Source: Triticum aestivum (Eukaryota; Streptophyta; Magnoliopsida; Poales; Poaceae). From it: a stretch of 64,000 bases of DNA. Made by a program: the position numbers and the translations under genes. Below the pieces are notes generated by a model that made no database searches, was not told where the DNA came from, and worked only from the letters and a program-made list of their open reading frames with translations. The first letter of the stretch is position 1. Each line of letters opens with the position of its first letter. The DNA is taken from contig NC_057800.1 of NCBI RefSeq assembly GCF_018294505.1, forward strand, positions 478,640,530 to 478,704,529, read 5' to 3'. Positions 44,989-55,440 of the stretch are shown here, piece after piece.

Positions 44989-47900
44989 TGTAACATCCCA
45001 AATTTTCAATTTGGAATGTTATACATTAGATCATCAATGCATATCATATTTTATTTGCATTTTGGTTGATCCTAGAAATTCTACGCAACTCAATGACCCA
45101 CAGAGAGAGTTAGGGATTTCGTTATTTTCATATTTGAGTTTTCTCAAATTTTGAGAATAGGATCATTTGATTTTATTTATTTTATCATCAATTATTTCTA
45201 TTACAAAAATATGAGAGAGGGAATAAAATGACTTTCCCAAAATAAAGAAATATTGAGGATTTAATAATAAAATCAAATAGGATTTTATTCCGGAGTTTTT
45301 CGGTGTTTTATATGAATTTAGGAAAAATGCGCATTTTTCAAAATTGCATTTAGGTCCCAAATAAATTTTCACCTTGTGAGGCTTGATTTTAGAAGCCCGT
45401 GAAAATTTATTTTGGAATGTTTGGAGTCCGTTTAGTATTTCTTTTTATTTTTTTCTTCTGAGCGGAATAATTTAAAAAAAAAACGCGCCGCGCGCCGACT
45501 AGGTCAAGGCCCAGCCGACGGCCCACCCCGCCGCCTGCCGTCTCCCTCCAGGAAACTGGAGCCGCCGCCGCCGCCCGAGTCCGGCTCGGAGCCGCCCCGC
45601 CGTGCCCCCTTCCCCAAGGCAGCACACCCCCCCTCCTTAAATACTGGACCCCCCGCCGCCCCTCACCNNNNNNNNNNNNNNNNNNNNNNNNNNNNNNNNN
45701 NNNNNNNNNNNNNNNNNNNNNNNNNNNNNNNNNNNNNNNNNNNNNNNNNNNNNNNNNNNNNNNNNNNNNNNNNNNNNNNNNNNNNNNNNNNNNNNNNNNN
45801 NNNNNNNNNNNNNNNNNNNNNNNNNNNNNNNNNNNNNNNNNNNNNNNNNNNNNNNNNNNNNNNNNNNNNNNNNNNNNNNNNNNNNNNNNNNNNNNNNNNN
45901 NNNNNNNNNNNNNNNNNNNNNNNNNNNNNNNNNNNNNNNNNNNNNNNNNNNNNNNNNNNNNNNNNNNNNNNNNNNNNNNNNNNNNNNNNNNNNNNNNNNN
46001 NNNNNNNNNNNNNNNNNNNNNNNNNNNNNNNNNNNNNNNNNNNNNNNNNNNNNNNNNNNNNNNNNNNNNNNNNNNNNNNNNNNNNNNNNNNNNNNNNNNN
46101 NNNNNNNNNNNNNNNNNNNNNNNNNNNNNNNNNNNNNNNNNNNNNCCCGTGCCGCCGCCGCCCAAGCCGCCCGCCGCCTTCCGTCGCTGCGCCGCACCCT
46201 GCCGCACCCCCGCCGACCCGCCGGAGCCCCGCCCTGCCCGCCGGAGTGCCTCGCCGGAGGTATAGCCGCCGCTGTTCGCCGTTCATTTTTTTAAGAAAAA
46301 ACGCCTCAGTTTATTTTTTTTCGAAACCCTAGATCGGTTTTTTTTCTGGTTTATTTAATTAGTGAATGTTCACCGATCCGTTCGTTTTAGCGAACGTGTT
46401 CACCGGTTAGTTTCTGTTAATGAATGTCCGTCCGATTAACTGTTCGTCAGTTTTCTTTTCTCGGATTAAACCTGCAATTTTTCTGATCGCGATTCCTGAT
46501 CCAATTTTCGTTTTAGTTTAACTTTTTGCTCGTTTATCGGAATCAGGCGATTCAAGCGCCTTGAGATTCGTCTCGAAACCCTCTATCCGTTTAATCAACT
46601 TAAACAAGTTTTTGTCTACTATAAAATTTGCCCTAGATCCAGATTACTAGAACGAAGTTGTTTTCTTTCGCCATTTGACTTTCGTTGCTTTGTTCGATTT
46701 GATTCTTTTGCCAACCGGAGTTCTTAAGTTGAACCTTCTGGTTAGATCTCTTATTTGAGTTTTACCTGTGCATTAGATGAGTACTTATTGTATGCTTGTT
46801 GTTTGTCCGCGATAGAGTACCCGGAGTGCGCCGCCTGTTACTTCGAATCGTTAGGTTTCGCGGATCATCAACAAGGCAAGTAACACTTTGATCATACTTT
46901 TTCTACTATCCAGTTTTATTGCATTAGATCAATCCTCACACATTGCATGATTAGGATCTAATTAAATTGTGGGATGGGAAGTAGATAAGGTAGTAGCTAT
47001 TACCTGTTTATTATCAAACCTTTGGGAGTTACTTCTATGTTTGCTTATAATGCCATGCTATGCTAGTAGACGTGGATTGGGTGAGTGAAATCCATGACAG
47101 ATGTGAGTTTGTTAATTAATGGTTTATCTAAGGTGGCAACTTAAACACACATCTGGGTGGATTGAGGCACCTGGGTATTCCAGGACTTGCCTGTTTTCTT
47201 TTGGACCGCCACCCAGGCTCAAAGGGATCATAAGACTATTCATACTAGAAACTTCCGTGTGCAGCCACAAGCTATTATGGGCTCTAGCATAGTTGACTAA
47301 GTTGTGCGAACTCTTACAGTGGTAGACTAGCAGATGTAGGGGATGTAGGTGGTACGGTCTACCCGATCGTAAGGTGCTAGCACTTCTAAAAGACTATGTC
47401 TCGGTCATCCGTCTTCTCAAACACCATGTAGTGCGAGAAACCAAACGGAGGCGATAGAGTCTTGTGGGGAAAAGTGCGCAAACCTCTGCAGAGTGTAATA
47501 AACTAATCATGGTTAGCCGTGTCCCCGGTTATGGACATCTTGAGTATCTAGTACCTGGATTTTCATGTGAATCTCAACATGTTACGCTAAATTAATTTTG
47601 TTGGGTTTGTTTAATGATGATGTTTAATTGGGATTGAGAATGCTGTCAACCATTCTCAATGTTTAACAACTACCATGATAGTTAAATAAATTTATTCCTT
47701 TGAAGTAGGGAAAAATTGGCTTTACGCAAAACTGTAACCATAGAGCTTTCCACCAGCCAAATATGCATATAGTATAGCTGTTGCATTCCATTACTCTCTA
47801 TGTGTTACTTTGCCAGCATATTCATGTGCTGACCCGTTTCGGGCTGCAACGTTAATGTTGCAGACTTTTCGGACGACGATTAAGGAGTTTTTAGGTCGTG

Positions 47901-48148
47901 GTTCTATACTCAGTGATGCCGTTGGAGTTGATGGACTCACTTATCTTCCAAGCTTTCCGCTGTTATCGTTATTAGATGGCCTTAAGCCATATTTATTGTA
48001 ATAAGTTCTCTTATGAGACACTCGATGTAATAAGTGTGTGATTGCTACTCTGTTATAAATCCTCCGAGTACTGTGTGGTGTCAGCATTACTGATCTAGGG
48101 ATGACACCGGAGCACAGAGATCAGACTGTTTGAGGTCTGGTCGCTACA
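44989..48148 (+). repeat. Chromovirus 3' LTR with assembly gap
   Basis: Colinear with the 5' LTR; the AT-rich second half is nearly identical by eye. It contains 478 undetermined bases at the same relative place as the gap in the 5' LTR and shows about 87 bp more resolved GC-rich sequence after the gap. Confidence 0.92.
45668..46145. other. Assembly gap (478 N)
   Basis: Undetermined bases about 680 bp into the 3' LTR, matching the gap in the 5' LTR. Flanks are CCG-repeat-like, consistent with difficult GC-rich sequencing. Confidence 1.
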
Positions 48149-48153
48149 AACGA

Positions 48154-49671
48154 ACCTACAAACTATGAGGAAGCGATGATGAGCCCAAATTTCGCGAAAT
48201 GGCTTGAGGTCATGAAATCTGAGATGGGATCCATGTATGAGAACAAAGTGTGGAATTTGGTTGACTTGCCCGATGATCGGCAAGCCATAGAGAATAAATG
48301 GATCTTCAAGAAGAAGACTGACGCTGACGGTAATGTTACTGTCTACAAAGCTCGACTTGTCGTGAAAGGTTTTCGACAAGTTCAAGGAGTTGACTACGAT
48401 GAGACCTTCTGACCCGTAGCGATGCTTAAGTCTGTCCGAATCATGTTAGCAATTGCCACATTTTATGATTATGAAATTTGGCAAATGGATATCAAAACTA
48501 CATTCCTTAATGGATTTCTTAAAGAAGAGTTGTATATGATGCAACCGGAAGGTTTTGTCGATCCTAAAGGTGCTAACAAAGTGTGCAAGCTCCAGCGATC
48601 CATTTATGGACTGGTGCAAGCCTCTCGGAGTTGGAATATACGCTTTGATAGTATGATAAAAGCATATGGTTTTATACAGACTTTTGGAGAAGTCTGTATT
48701 TACAAGAAAGTGAGTGGGAGCTCTGTAGCATTTCTAATATTATATGTGGATGACATGTTGTCAATTGGAAATAATACATAATTTCTAGATAGGATAAAAG
48801 GATACTTGAATAAGAATTTTTCAATGAAAGACCTCAGTGAAGCTGCTTATATATTGGGCATCAAGATCTATAGAGATAGATCAAGACGCTTAATTGGACT
48901 TTCACAAAGCACATACCTTGATAAAGTTTTGCAGAAGTTCAAAATGGATCAGTCAAAGAAAGGGTTCTTGCTTGTGTTACAAGGTGTGAAGTTGAGTCAG
49001 ACTCAATGCCCGACCACTGCAGAAGGTAGAGAGAAAATGAAAGTCATTCCCTATGCCTCAACCATAGGTTCTATCATGTATGCAATGTTGTGTGCCAGAC
49101 CTGATATGTGCCTTGCTATAAGTTTAGCAGGGAGGTACCAAAGTAATCCAAGAGTGGATCACTGGACATCGGTCAAGAACATCCTGAAATACCTGAAAAG
49201 GACTAAGGATATGTTTCTCGTTTATGGAGGTGACAAAGAGCTTGTCATAAATGGTTACGTCGATGCAAGCTTTGACACTGATCCGGATGACACAAAGTCG
49301 CAAACTGGATACGTATTTATATTGAATGGTGGAGCTGAAGTTGGTGCAGTTCCAAGCAGAGCATCATGGCGGGATCTACGTGTGAAGCGGAGTACATAGC
49401 TGCTTCGGAAGCAGCAAATGAAGGAGTCTGGATGAAGGAGTTCATATCCAATCTAGGTGTACTACCTAGTGCATCGGGTTCAATGAAAATATTTTATGAC
49501 AATACTGGAGCAATTGCCTTAGCGAAGGAATCCATATTTCACAAGAGAACCAAACACATCAAGAGACGCTTCAATTCCATCCGCTATCAAGTCAAGCAGG
49601 GAGACATAGAGATTTGCAAAATACATACGGATCTGAATGTTGCAGACCCGTTGACTAAGCCTCTTTCATGA
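48154..49671 (+). pseudogene. BARE-like reverse transcriptase and RNase H, broken
   Basis: Continues the polyprotein after the chromovirus insertion. The RVT_2 type copia reverse transcriptase includes NKWIFKKK, KARLVVKGF and QMDIKTTFLNG, and the catalytic YVDDM (about 48743-48757). RNase H follows with YVDASFDTDPDD and, after a frameshift near 49365, STCEAEYIAAS and HTDLNVADPLTKPL. Stops lie at 48410 and 48779. The stop at 49669-49671 region is the normal end. Together these show a formerly complete, now inactive, element. Confidence 0.92.
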
Positions 49672-49758
49672 GCAAAACATGGTCAGCACCAAAACTCCGT
49701 GGGTGTTATTATCATTACTATGTAATCTAGATTATTGACTCTAGTGCAAGTGGGAGCC
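49672..49758 (+). other. BARE-like 3' UTR and polypurine tract
   Basis: Short untranslated stretch between the end of RNase H and the 3' LTR. It ends in GCAAGTGGGAGCC (49746-49758), the usual BARE polypurine tract. Confidence 0.8.
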
Positions 49759-50387
49759 TGAAGAAATATGCCCTAGAGGCAATAATAAAGTTGTTATTTA
49801 TATTTCCTTATATCATGATAAATGTTCATGCTAGAATTGTATTAACTGGAAACTTAGTACATGTGTGAATACATAGACAAAACAGAGTGTCCCTAGTATG
49901 CCTCTACTTGACTAGCTCGTTAATCAAAGATGGTTAAGTTTCCTGACCATAGACCTGTGTTGTCATTTGATGAACGGGATCACATCATTAGAGAATGATG
50001 TGATGGACAAGACCCATCCATTAGCTTAGCATAATGATCGTTAAGTTTTATTGCTATTGCTTTCTTCATGACTTATACATATTCCTCTGACTATGAGATT
50101 ATGCAACTTCCGAATACCGGAGGAACACCTTGTGTGCTATCAAACGTCACAACATAACTGGGTGATTATAAAGATGCTCTACAGGTGTCTCCTAAGGTGT
50201 TTGTTTGGTTGGCATACATCAAGATTAGGATTTGTCACTCCGAGTATCGGAGAGGTATCTTCGGGTCCTCTCGGTAATGCACATCACTATAAGCCTTGCA
50301 AGCAATGTAACTAATGAGTTAGTTGTGGGATGATGCATTACGGAACGAGTAAAGAGACTTGCTGGTAACGAGATTGAACTAGGTATG
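49759..50387 (+). repeat. BARE-like 3' LTR, first 629 bp, broken by insertion
   Basis: Begins TGAAGAAATATGCCC and matches the 5' LTR until AACTAGGTATG, where a minus-strand Gypsy LTR starts. The remaining roughly 1.1 kb must lie beyond the right edge of the window. This copy lacks the CACTA element and so shows the empty target near 50018. Confidence 0.92.
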
Positions 50388-51695
50388 TGCTACCTCTTGA
50401 GCACTGCGTTGGTTTTCCCTTGAAGAGGAAAGGGTGATGTAGTAAAGCGGCATAAGTATTTCCCTCAGTTTTTGAGAACCAATGTATCAATCCAGTAGGA
50501 GACCATACGCGAGTCACCTCGTACCTACACAAACAAATAAGAACCTCGCAACCAACGCGATAAAGGGGTTGTCAATCCCTTCACGACCACTTGCAAGAGT
50601 GAGATCTGATAGAGATGATAGTAATAAGATAAATATTTTGGGTATTTTTATGATATAGATTGAAAGTAAAGATTGCAAAATAAAATTGATTGGAAACTTG
50701 TATGATGGAAAATAGACCCGGGGGCCATAGGTTTCACTAGTGGCTTCTCTCAAGATAGCATAAGTATTACGGTGGGTGAACAAATTACTGTCCAGGAATT
50801 GATAGAAAAGTGAATAATTATGAGAATATCTAGGTATGATCATGTATATAGGCATCACGTCCGTGACAAGTAGACCGACTCCTGCCTGCATCTACTACTA
50901 TTACTCCACACATCGACCGCTATCGAACATGCATCTAGAGTATTAAGTTCATAAGAACAGAGTAACGCCTTAAGGAAGATGACATGATGTAGAGGGATAC
51001 ACTCATGCAATATGATATAAACCCCATCTTTTTATTCTCAATGGAAACAATACAATACATGTTGTTTCCCTTTCTGTCACTGGGATTGAGCACCGCAAGA
51101 TTGAACCCAAAGCTAAGCACTTCTCCCATTGCAAGAAAGATCAATCTAGTAGGCCAAACCAAACTGATAATTCGAAGAGACTTGCAAAGATAACCAATCA
51201 TACATAAAAGAATTCAGATAAGATTCAAATATTGTTCATAGATAGACTTGATCATAAACCCACAATTCATCGGATCTCGACAAACACACCGCAAAAGAAG
51301 ATTACATCGAATAGATCTCCAAGAGAATCAAGGAGAACTTTGTATTGAGATCCAAAGAGAGAGAAGAAGCCATCTAGCTACTAGCTATGGACCCGAAGGT
51401 CTGAAGTAAACTACTCACACATCATCGAAGGGGCCATGGAGTTGATGTAAAGGCCCTCCGTGATCAATGCCCCCTCCGGCAGAGCTCCGGAAAAGGCCCC
51501 AAGATGGGATCTCTTGGGTACAGAAGGTTGCGGCGATGGAAATAGGGTTTCGTGGTGCTCCTGGATGTTTTCGGGGTATGTGAACATATATAGGAGGAAG
51601 AAGTAGGTCGATTGAGCCACGAGGGGCCCACGAGGGGCCCATGAGGGGGGAGGGCGCACCCAGGGGGTAGGCGTGCCCGCCTTCCTCATGGCCGC
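50388..51695 (-). repeat. Minus-strand Gypsy LTR, interrupted
   Basis: The left end TGCTACCTCTTGAGC is the reverse of an LTR ending in TAGCA. On the minus strand the 3' half is related to the LTRs at 18882 and 27054 (shared block GAAGCCACTAGTGAAACCTA). It is cut at 51696 by a Fatima-like LTR before its TGATACG start is reached. It may be a solo LTR or part of a longer element whose rest is outside the window. Frames inside are not genes. Confidence 0.8.
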
Positions 51696-52175
51696 TCAGG
51701 GAGTCCTAGACTAAGGGGTCCTCGGGCGCCCGGCCTGTTATCCACGGGCCGGACTGATGGGCTGTGAAGACATGAAGGCCGAAGACTGTATCTGTGTCCG
51801 AATTGGACTCTCCTTGGTGTGGAAGGCAAGCTTGGCGACCGACTATGAAGATTCCTTCTTGTGTAACCTACTATATGTAAACCCTAGATCCTCCCGGTGT
51901 CTATATAAACCGGTGGAGTTAGTCTGGAAAGCATATACTCATTACCATAGTCATACAGGTTAGACTTCTAGGGTTTAGCCATTACGATCTCGTGGTAGAT
52001 CAACTCTTGTAATACTCGTATTCATCAAGATCAATCAAGCAGGAAGTAGGGTATTACCTCCATAGAGAGGGCCCGAACCTGGGTAAACATCATGTCCCTC
52101 GTCTCTTGTTACCATCGATCCTAGACGCGCAGTTCGGGACCCCCTACCCGAGATCCGCCGGTTTTGACACCGACA
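51696..52175 (+). repeat. Fatima-like 5' LTR of element A (480 bp)
   Basis: Ends GTTTTGACACCGACA at 52175. It contains TCTATATAAACCGG, a TATA-like box (about 51899-51908). It is homologous, in opposite orientation, to 54423-54900 and 63114-63593. Confidence 0.87.
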
Positions 52176-52221
52176 TTGGTGCTTTCATTGAGAGTTCCAC
52201 TGCGCCGTCAAGAGAGGTTCG

Positions 52222-54422
52222 ATGGCCCCTCCGATCGTCTACAATGATGCAATCCAAGGAGAAACCTTCCTCCACGGACAAATTTTCATATCCGGCGGCT
52301 TCGTACTGCGGGCCAACTCGCTTGGCCATATGGAGTAGATTGATAGCTACGCCCCTGGCCACCATGTCAGATTTGGAAGCTTGGATTACGTCGCGGATAT
52401 CCGTGGAGACTTGATCTGTTCAATGGATTCGAGACCGCGGCAATCGCTCCCCCTCGCCCCAATGAGCATGACTTAAATCTGTCATTGGATCACATCCAGG
52501 AGATGGCTCATGTTGCTGCAACGGCCTTAGAACCAGAGTAGATCGTGCCATACGAGGCCGCAGAGTCCGCGGTGTTGGAGCCGCACACGGACTCAATGCC
52601 CCGCAGTATTCGCGTCAATGGAACTCAGGACTCGTCTCCGGTTATTAGTTCCGGACTGGGTACGCCTGCAGACACCGAGCTGGATCAGTTATCGATTTTA
52701 GAATTTAGCGCCGCAGACATCTTCCAGCACTCACCTTTAGGTGATGTGCTAAACTCTCTAAAGAATTTGTCCTTGGAGAAGGACTCGCAGCCACACTGTG
52801 TTCGGTTCGAGCTAGAGGCTGATGACGGGGAATTTTGCTTCCCACCCGCCACCCACTTGATAGCCACTGTTGATGACTTAACTGACGTGCTTGATTACGG
52901 CTCCAAAGACATCGACGGTATGGACGATGATGCCGACAAGGAGCAAGGCCAGGACCCGCCATTTACTGGACGTTGGACGGCCACCTCTTCGTATGATGTG
53001 TACATGGTTGACACACCTAAAAAAAGCTAGCAACGATGACAAAGGGGATCCAGTTGCGAATAAACCTTCTGAGACATAGTCCAAGCGTCGGCGCTCTAAA
53101 TGCCGTTCTAAGCCTCGTCGCTCAAAAGATGGCAACACTGCACCGGAGAAAATAGTACTCCGGGCAACACCGAAAACAATGAAGACCCTGTTGGAGCTGC
53201 ATCCGAACAGGAGGAACAAGACAACGGGCAAGATGACCCTGATAAACAGGCCATGCCCAAGGATCCGGATGATGATAGTTATCGTCCAATCTCCTAAGAT
53301 GAGGAAAGCCTCGACAGCGAGGATTTCATTGTGCCTGAGGCACCCCTAGAGCAGGAGTGCTTCATGCGCCAGCTAATAGCTACTGCCAGAAGCCTAAAGA
53401 AAAAAACAACAGTAGCTCCAAGTCGATCAAGACCTACTCATCGACAGATGGACTGATGTCCTGGCAGCCGAAGAATACGGCCTCAAGCGCCCAGCCAAGA
53501 GTTACCCAAAGGGCAGACTGCTACCTCAGTTTGATGAGGAGGCACCAGATCCCATACCTCCCTCGCATAACAAGGACCGACCACCATGTGGCCGGGATAG
53601 TGCGGCGGACCGACCGCAGGATAAAATGGCAACTCAGGCCGAACAACAGCCCGCCCCACCTCCTCATAAAAATAGGGACAAAACAACTCGGGACCATGCA
53701 TACGACCTTCGGAAGGATCTGGACAGTAGAGCAGGACATTCCAGATCAATCTACGGATCGCGAGGACGCCTCCCGACGAGGGATGATGGCTACCTATTCG
53801 GACGTGACAAACCTAGTCGCACCTGGGCCGATAATCGCAAACGGACTTCATCGGAGGTGCGCCGTGACGCGGCCCGATATAGAGGCGCCACACACCCTCT
53901 CTGCTTCATAGATAAAGTACTGGATCACGAATTCCCCGAGGGGTTCAAGCCCATCAATATTGAATCATACGACGGAACAACTGATCCCGCGGTATGGATT
54001 GAGGACTTTATTCTCCACATCCACATGGCTCGCGGAGACGACCTCCACGCCATCAAATACCTCCCACTTAAGCTCAAAGGGCCATCTCGACACTGGCTAA
54101 ATAGCCTGCCTAAAAACTCCATCGGCAGCGGGAGGACTTGGAAGAAAGCCTTCCTTGACAACTTCCAAGGTACATATGTCCGGCCACCCGATGCCGATGA
54201 CTTAAGCCACATAGTTCAACAACTTGAAGAATCAGCCAGAAAATTTTGGACTATGTTCCTAACCAAAAAGACCAGATCATTGACTGTCCGGATGCCGAAG
54301 ACCTAGCGGCCTTTAAACACAACATTTGTGATGAATGGCTAGCACGCCACCTTGGCCAAGAAAAGCCGAAATCCATGGCAGCCCTCACAGCACTCATGAC
54401 CCGCTTTTGTGAGGGTGAGGAA
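52222..54422 (+). pseudogene. Fatima-like gag of element A, broken and split
   Basis: The ATG at 52222 opens the same N-terminal region as in element B (63068). Stops begin within 40 codons and the frame shifts several times. The retroviral-type gag core (Retrotrans_gag) is readable at about 53840-54280, with VLDHEFPEGFKP, ESYDGTTDP and the FLDNFQGTYVRPPD motif. The frame is cut by element B at 54423 in the segment MTRFCEGE and continues at 63594. Confidence 0.85.
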
Positions 54423-54900
54423 TGTCGGTGTCAAAACCGGCGGATCTTGGGTAGGGGGTCCCAAACTGTGCGTCTAGGATCGATGGTAACAGGAGACGGG
54501 AGACACGATGTTTACCTAGGTTCGGGCCCTCTCTATGGAGGTAATACCCTACTTCCTGCTTGATTGATCTTGATGAATATGAGTATTACAAGAGTTGATC
54601 TACCACGAGATCATAATGGCTAAACCCTAGAAGTCTAACCTGTATGACTATGGTAATGAGTATACTTTTCGGACTAACTCCTCCGGTTTATATAGACACC
54701 GGGAGGATCTAGGGTTTACATAGAGTCGGTTACACAAGAGGGAATCTTCATAGTCGGTTGCCAAGCTTGCCTTCCACGCCAAGGAGAGTCCAATCCAGAC
54801 ACGGATACAGTCTTCGGCCTTCATGTCTTCACAGCCCATCAGTCCGGCCCATAGATAACAGGCCGGACGCCCGAGGACCCCTTAGTCCAGGACTCCCTCA
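54423..54900 (-). repeat. 3' LTR of element B (478 bp)
   Basis: On the minus strand it begins TGAGGGAGTCCTGG and ends CACCGACA. It differs from the 5' LTR at roughly 28 of 480 positions by eye (about 94% identity). Adjoining interior sequence (GGTTGATAGGCTAC on the minus strand) is not strongly purine-rich, so the polypurine tract is unclear. Confidence 0.88.
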
Positions 54901-55440
54901 GTAGCCTATCAACCTGGCTTCAATGACGAGGAATCTGACACGCAGATTGTATTCAATTGCAAGGCGGGTTCCCTTCTACCCGAACTTCAAGATAGTCTTT
55001 AGATGCGATGATAGTATCCAGACCTGCCACTCACACCATATGCAACCGCACAGAGAATATATTTTTACACGATTTCCATCCGCTGACAACTTTTTTGCAG
55101 CACGACATTACGTATGACCGGTCGTAATTCCAAACTGCTTTTGTGTTCGACGCCCCACGTCCCGAAGCGCGGTTGCCATTGGCACGTCTTGTCAAAGCAG
55201 AGATCGTGCTCCCTTATCACGAGATTCTCATCAATGCGGGCATGGGTAACCCAACCGTGCCGTTTATACAACCCTTGGGAATAGGCGAATCTTAAGGCGA
55301 GTGAGGAGGTGTTTAATATTCGCTGCCTTCATAAGGGGATAAGGATTCTGTCTTCCTTTCTCATGCCCTTTCTCTATCTCCGCCTTTCCAATCTCGAGCT
55401 CAAGCGCCCAAGTTCTCATCTCCTTTCCACTCAAGCAACC
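54901..55440 (+). promoter_or_regulatory. Probable 5' region of the antisense gene in element B
   Basis: Between the 3' LTR and the antisense ORF. No coding region is supported. Position suggests that it holds the promoter and 5' UTR of the plus-strand gene at 55441-58514. I see no convincing TATA box. Confidence 0.4.

Larger units (their letters stand above)
36473..48148 (+). mobile_element. Tekay/Del-type Gypsy chromovirus (11.7 kb), nearly complete
   Basis: LTRs of about 3.1 kb (36473-39561, 44989-48148) start TGTAACATCCC and end GGTC(A/G)CTACA. The initiator-Met primer-binding site (39566-39577), an extra ORF, gag, protease, reverse transcriptase, RNase H, integrase with a C-terminal chromodomain-like end, and a polypurine tract follow in order. 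Target copies are GACGA (36468-36472) and AACGA (48149-48153), one transition apart. Order PR-RT-RH-INT is Gypsy, and the chromodomain tail plus long LTRs point to the Tekay/Del clade. It is the only element here with a full pol, but the pol is broken. Confidence 0.92.
7269..50387 (+). mobile_element. BARE/Angela-like copia retrotransposon, split by at least seven insertions
   Basis: Host element of the whole nest. Its pieces in order are the 5' LTR (7269-12409, interrupted twice), primer-binding site (12411), leader, gag (17909-18881), protease and integrase (28656-29421, 35850-36472), reverse transcriptase/RNase H (48154-49671) and 3' LTR (49759-50387, then broken). Removing the inserts at 7530, 9991, 12491, 18882, 29422 and 36473 with one TSD copy each leaves about 7.57 kb; adding the missing 3' LTR part gives about 8.7 kb, the usual BARE size. 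Domain order gag-PR-INT-RT-RH is that of copia. Every coding part carries stops or frameshifts, so it is dead. Confidence 0.93.
51696..54422 (+). mobile_element. Fatima-like Gypsy element A, left part
   Basis: LTR 51696-52175 is followed by the primer-binding region (TTGGTGCTTTCATTGAGAG, 52176) and gag. The element is interrupted at 54423 by an inverted copy of the same family and resumes at 63594. Only its 5' LTR and gag are visible. The LTR start reads TCAGGGAGTCC where the family has TGAGGGAGTCC, so the terminal TG is mutated. The family name rests on memory of the LTR. Confidence 0.82.
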
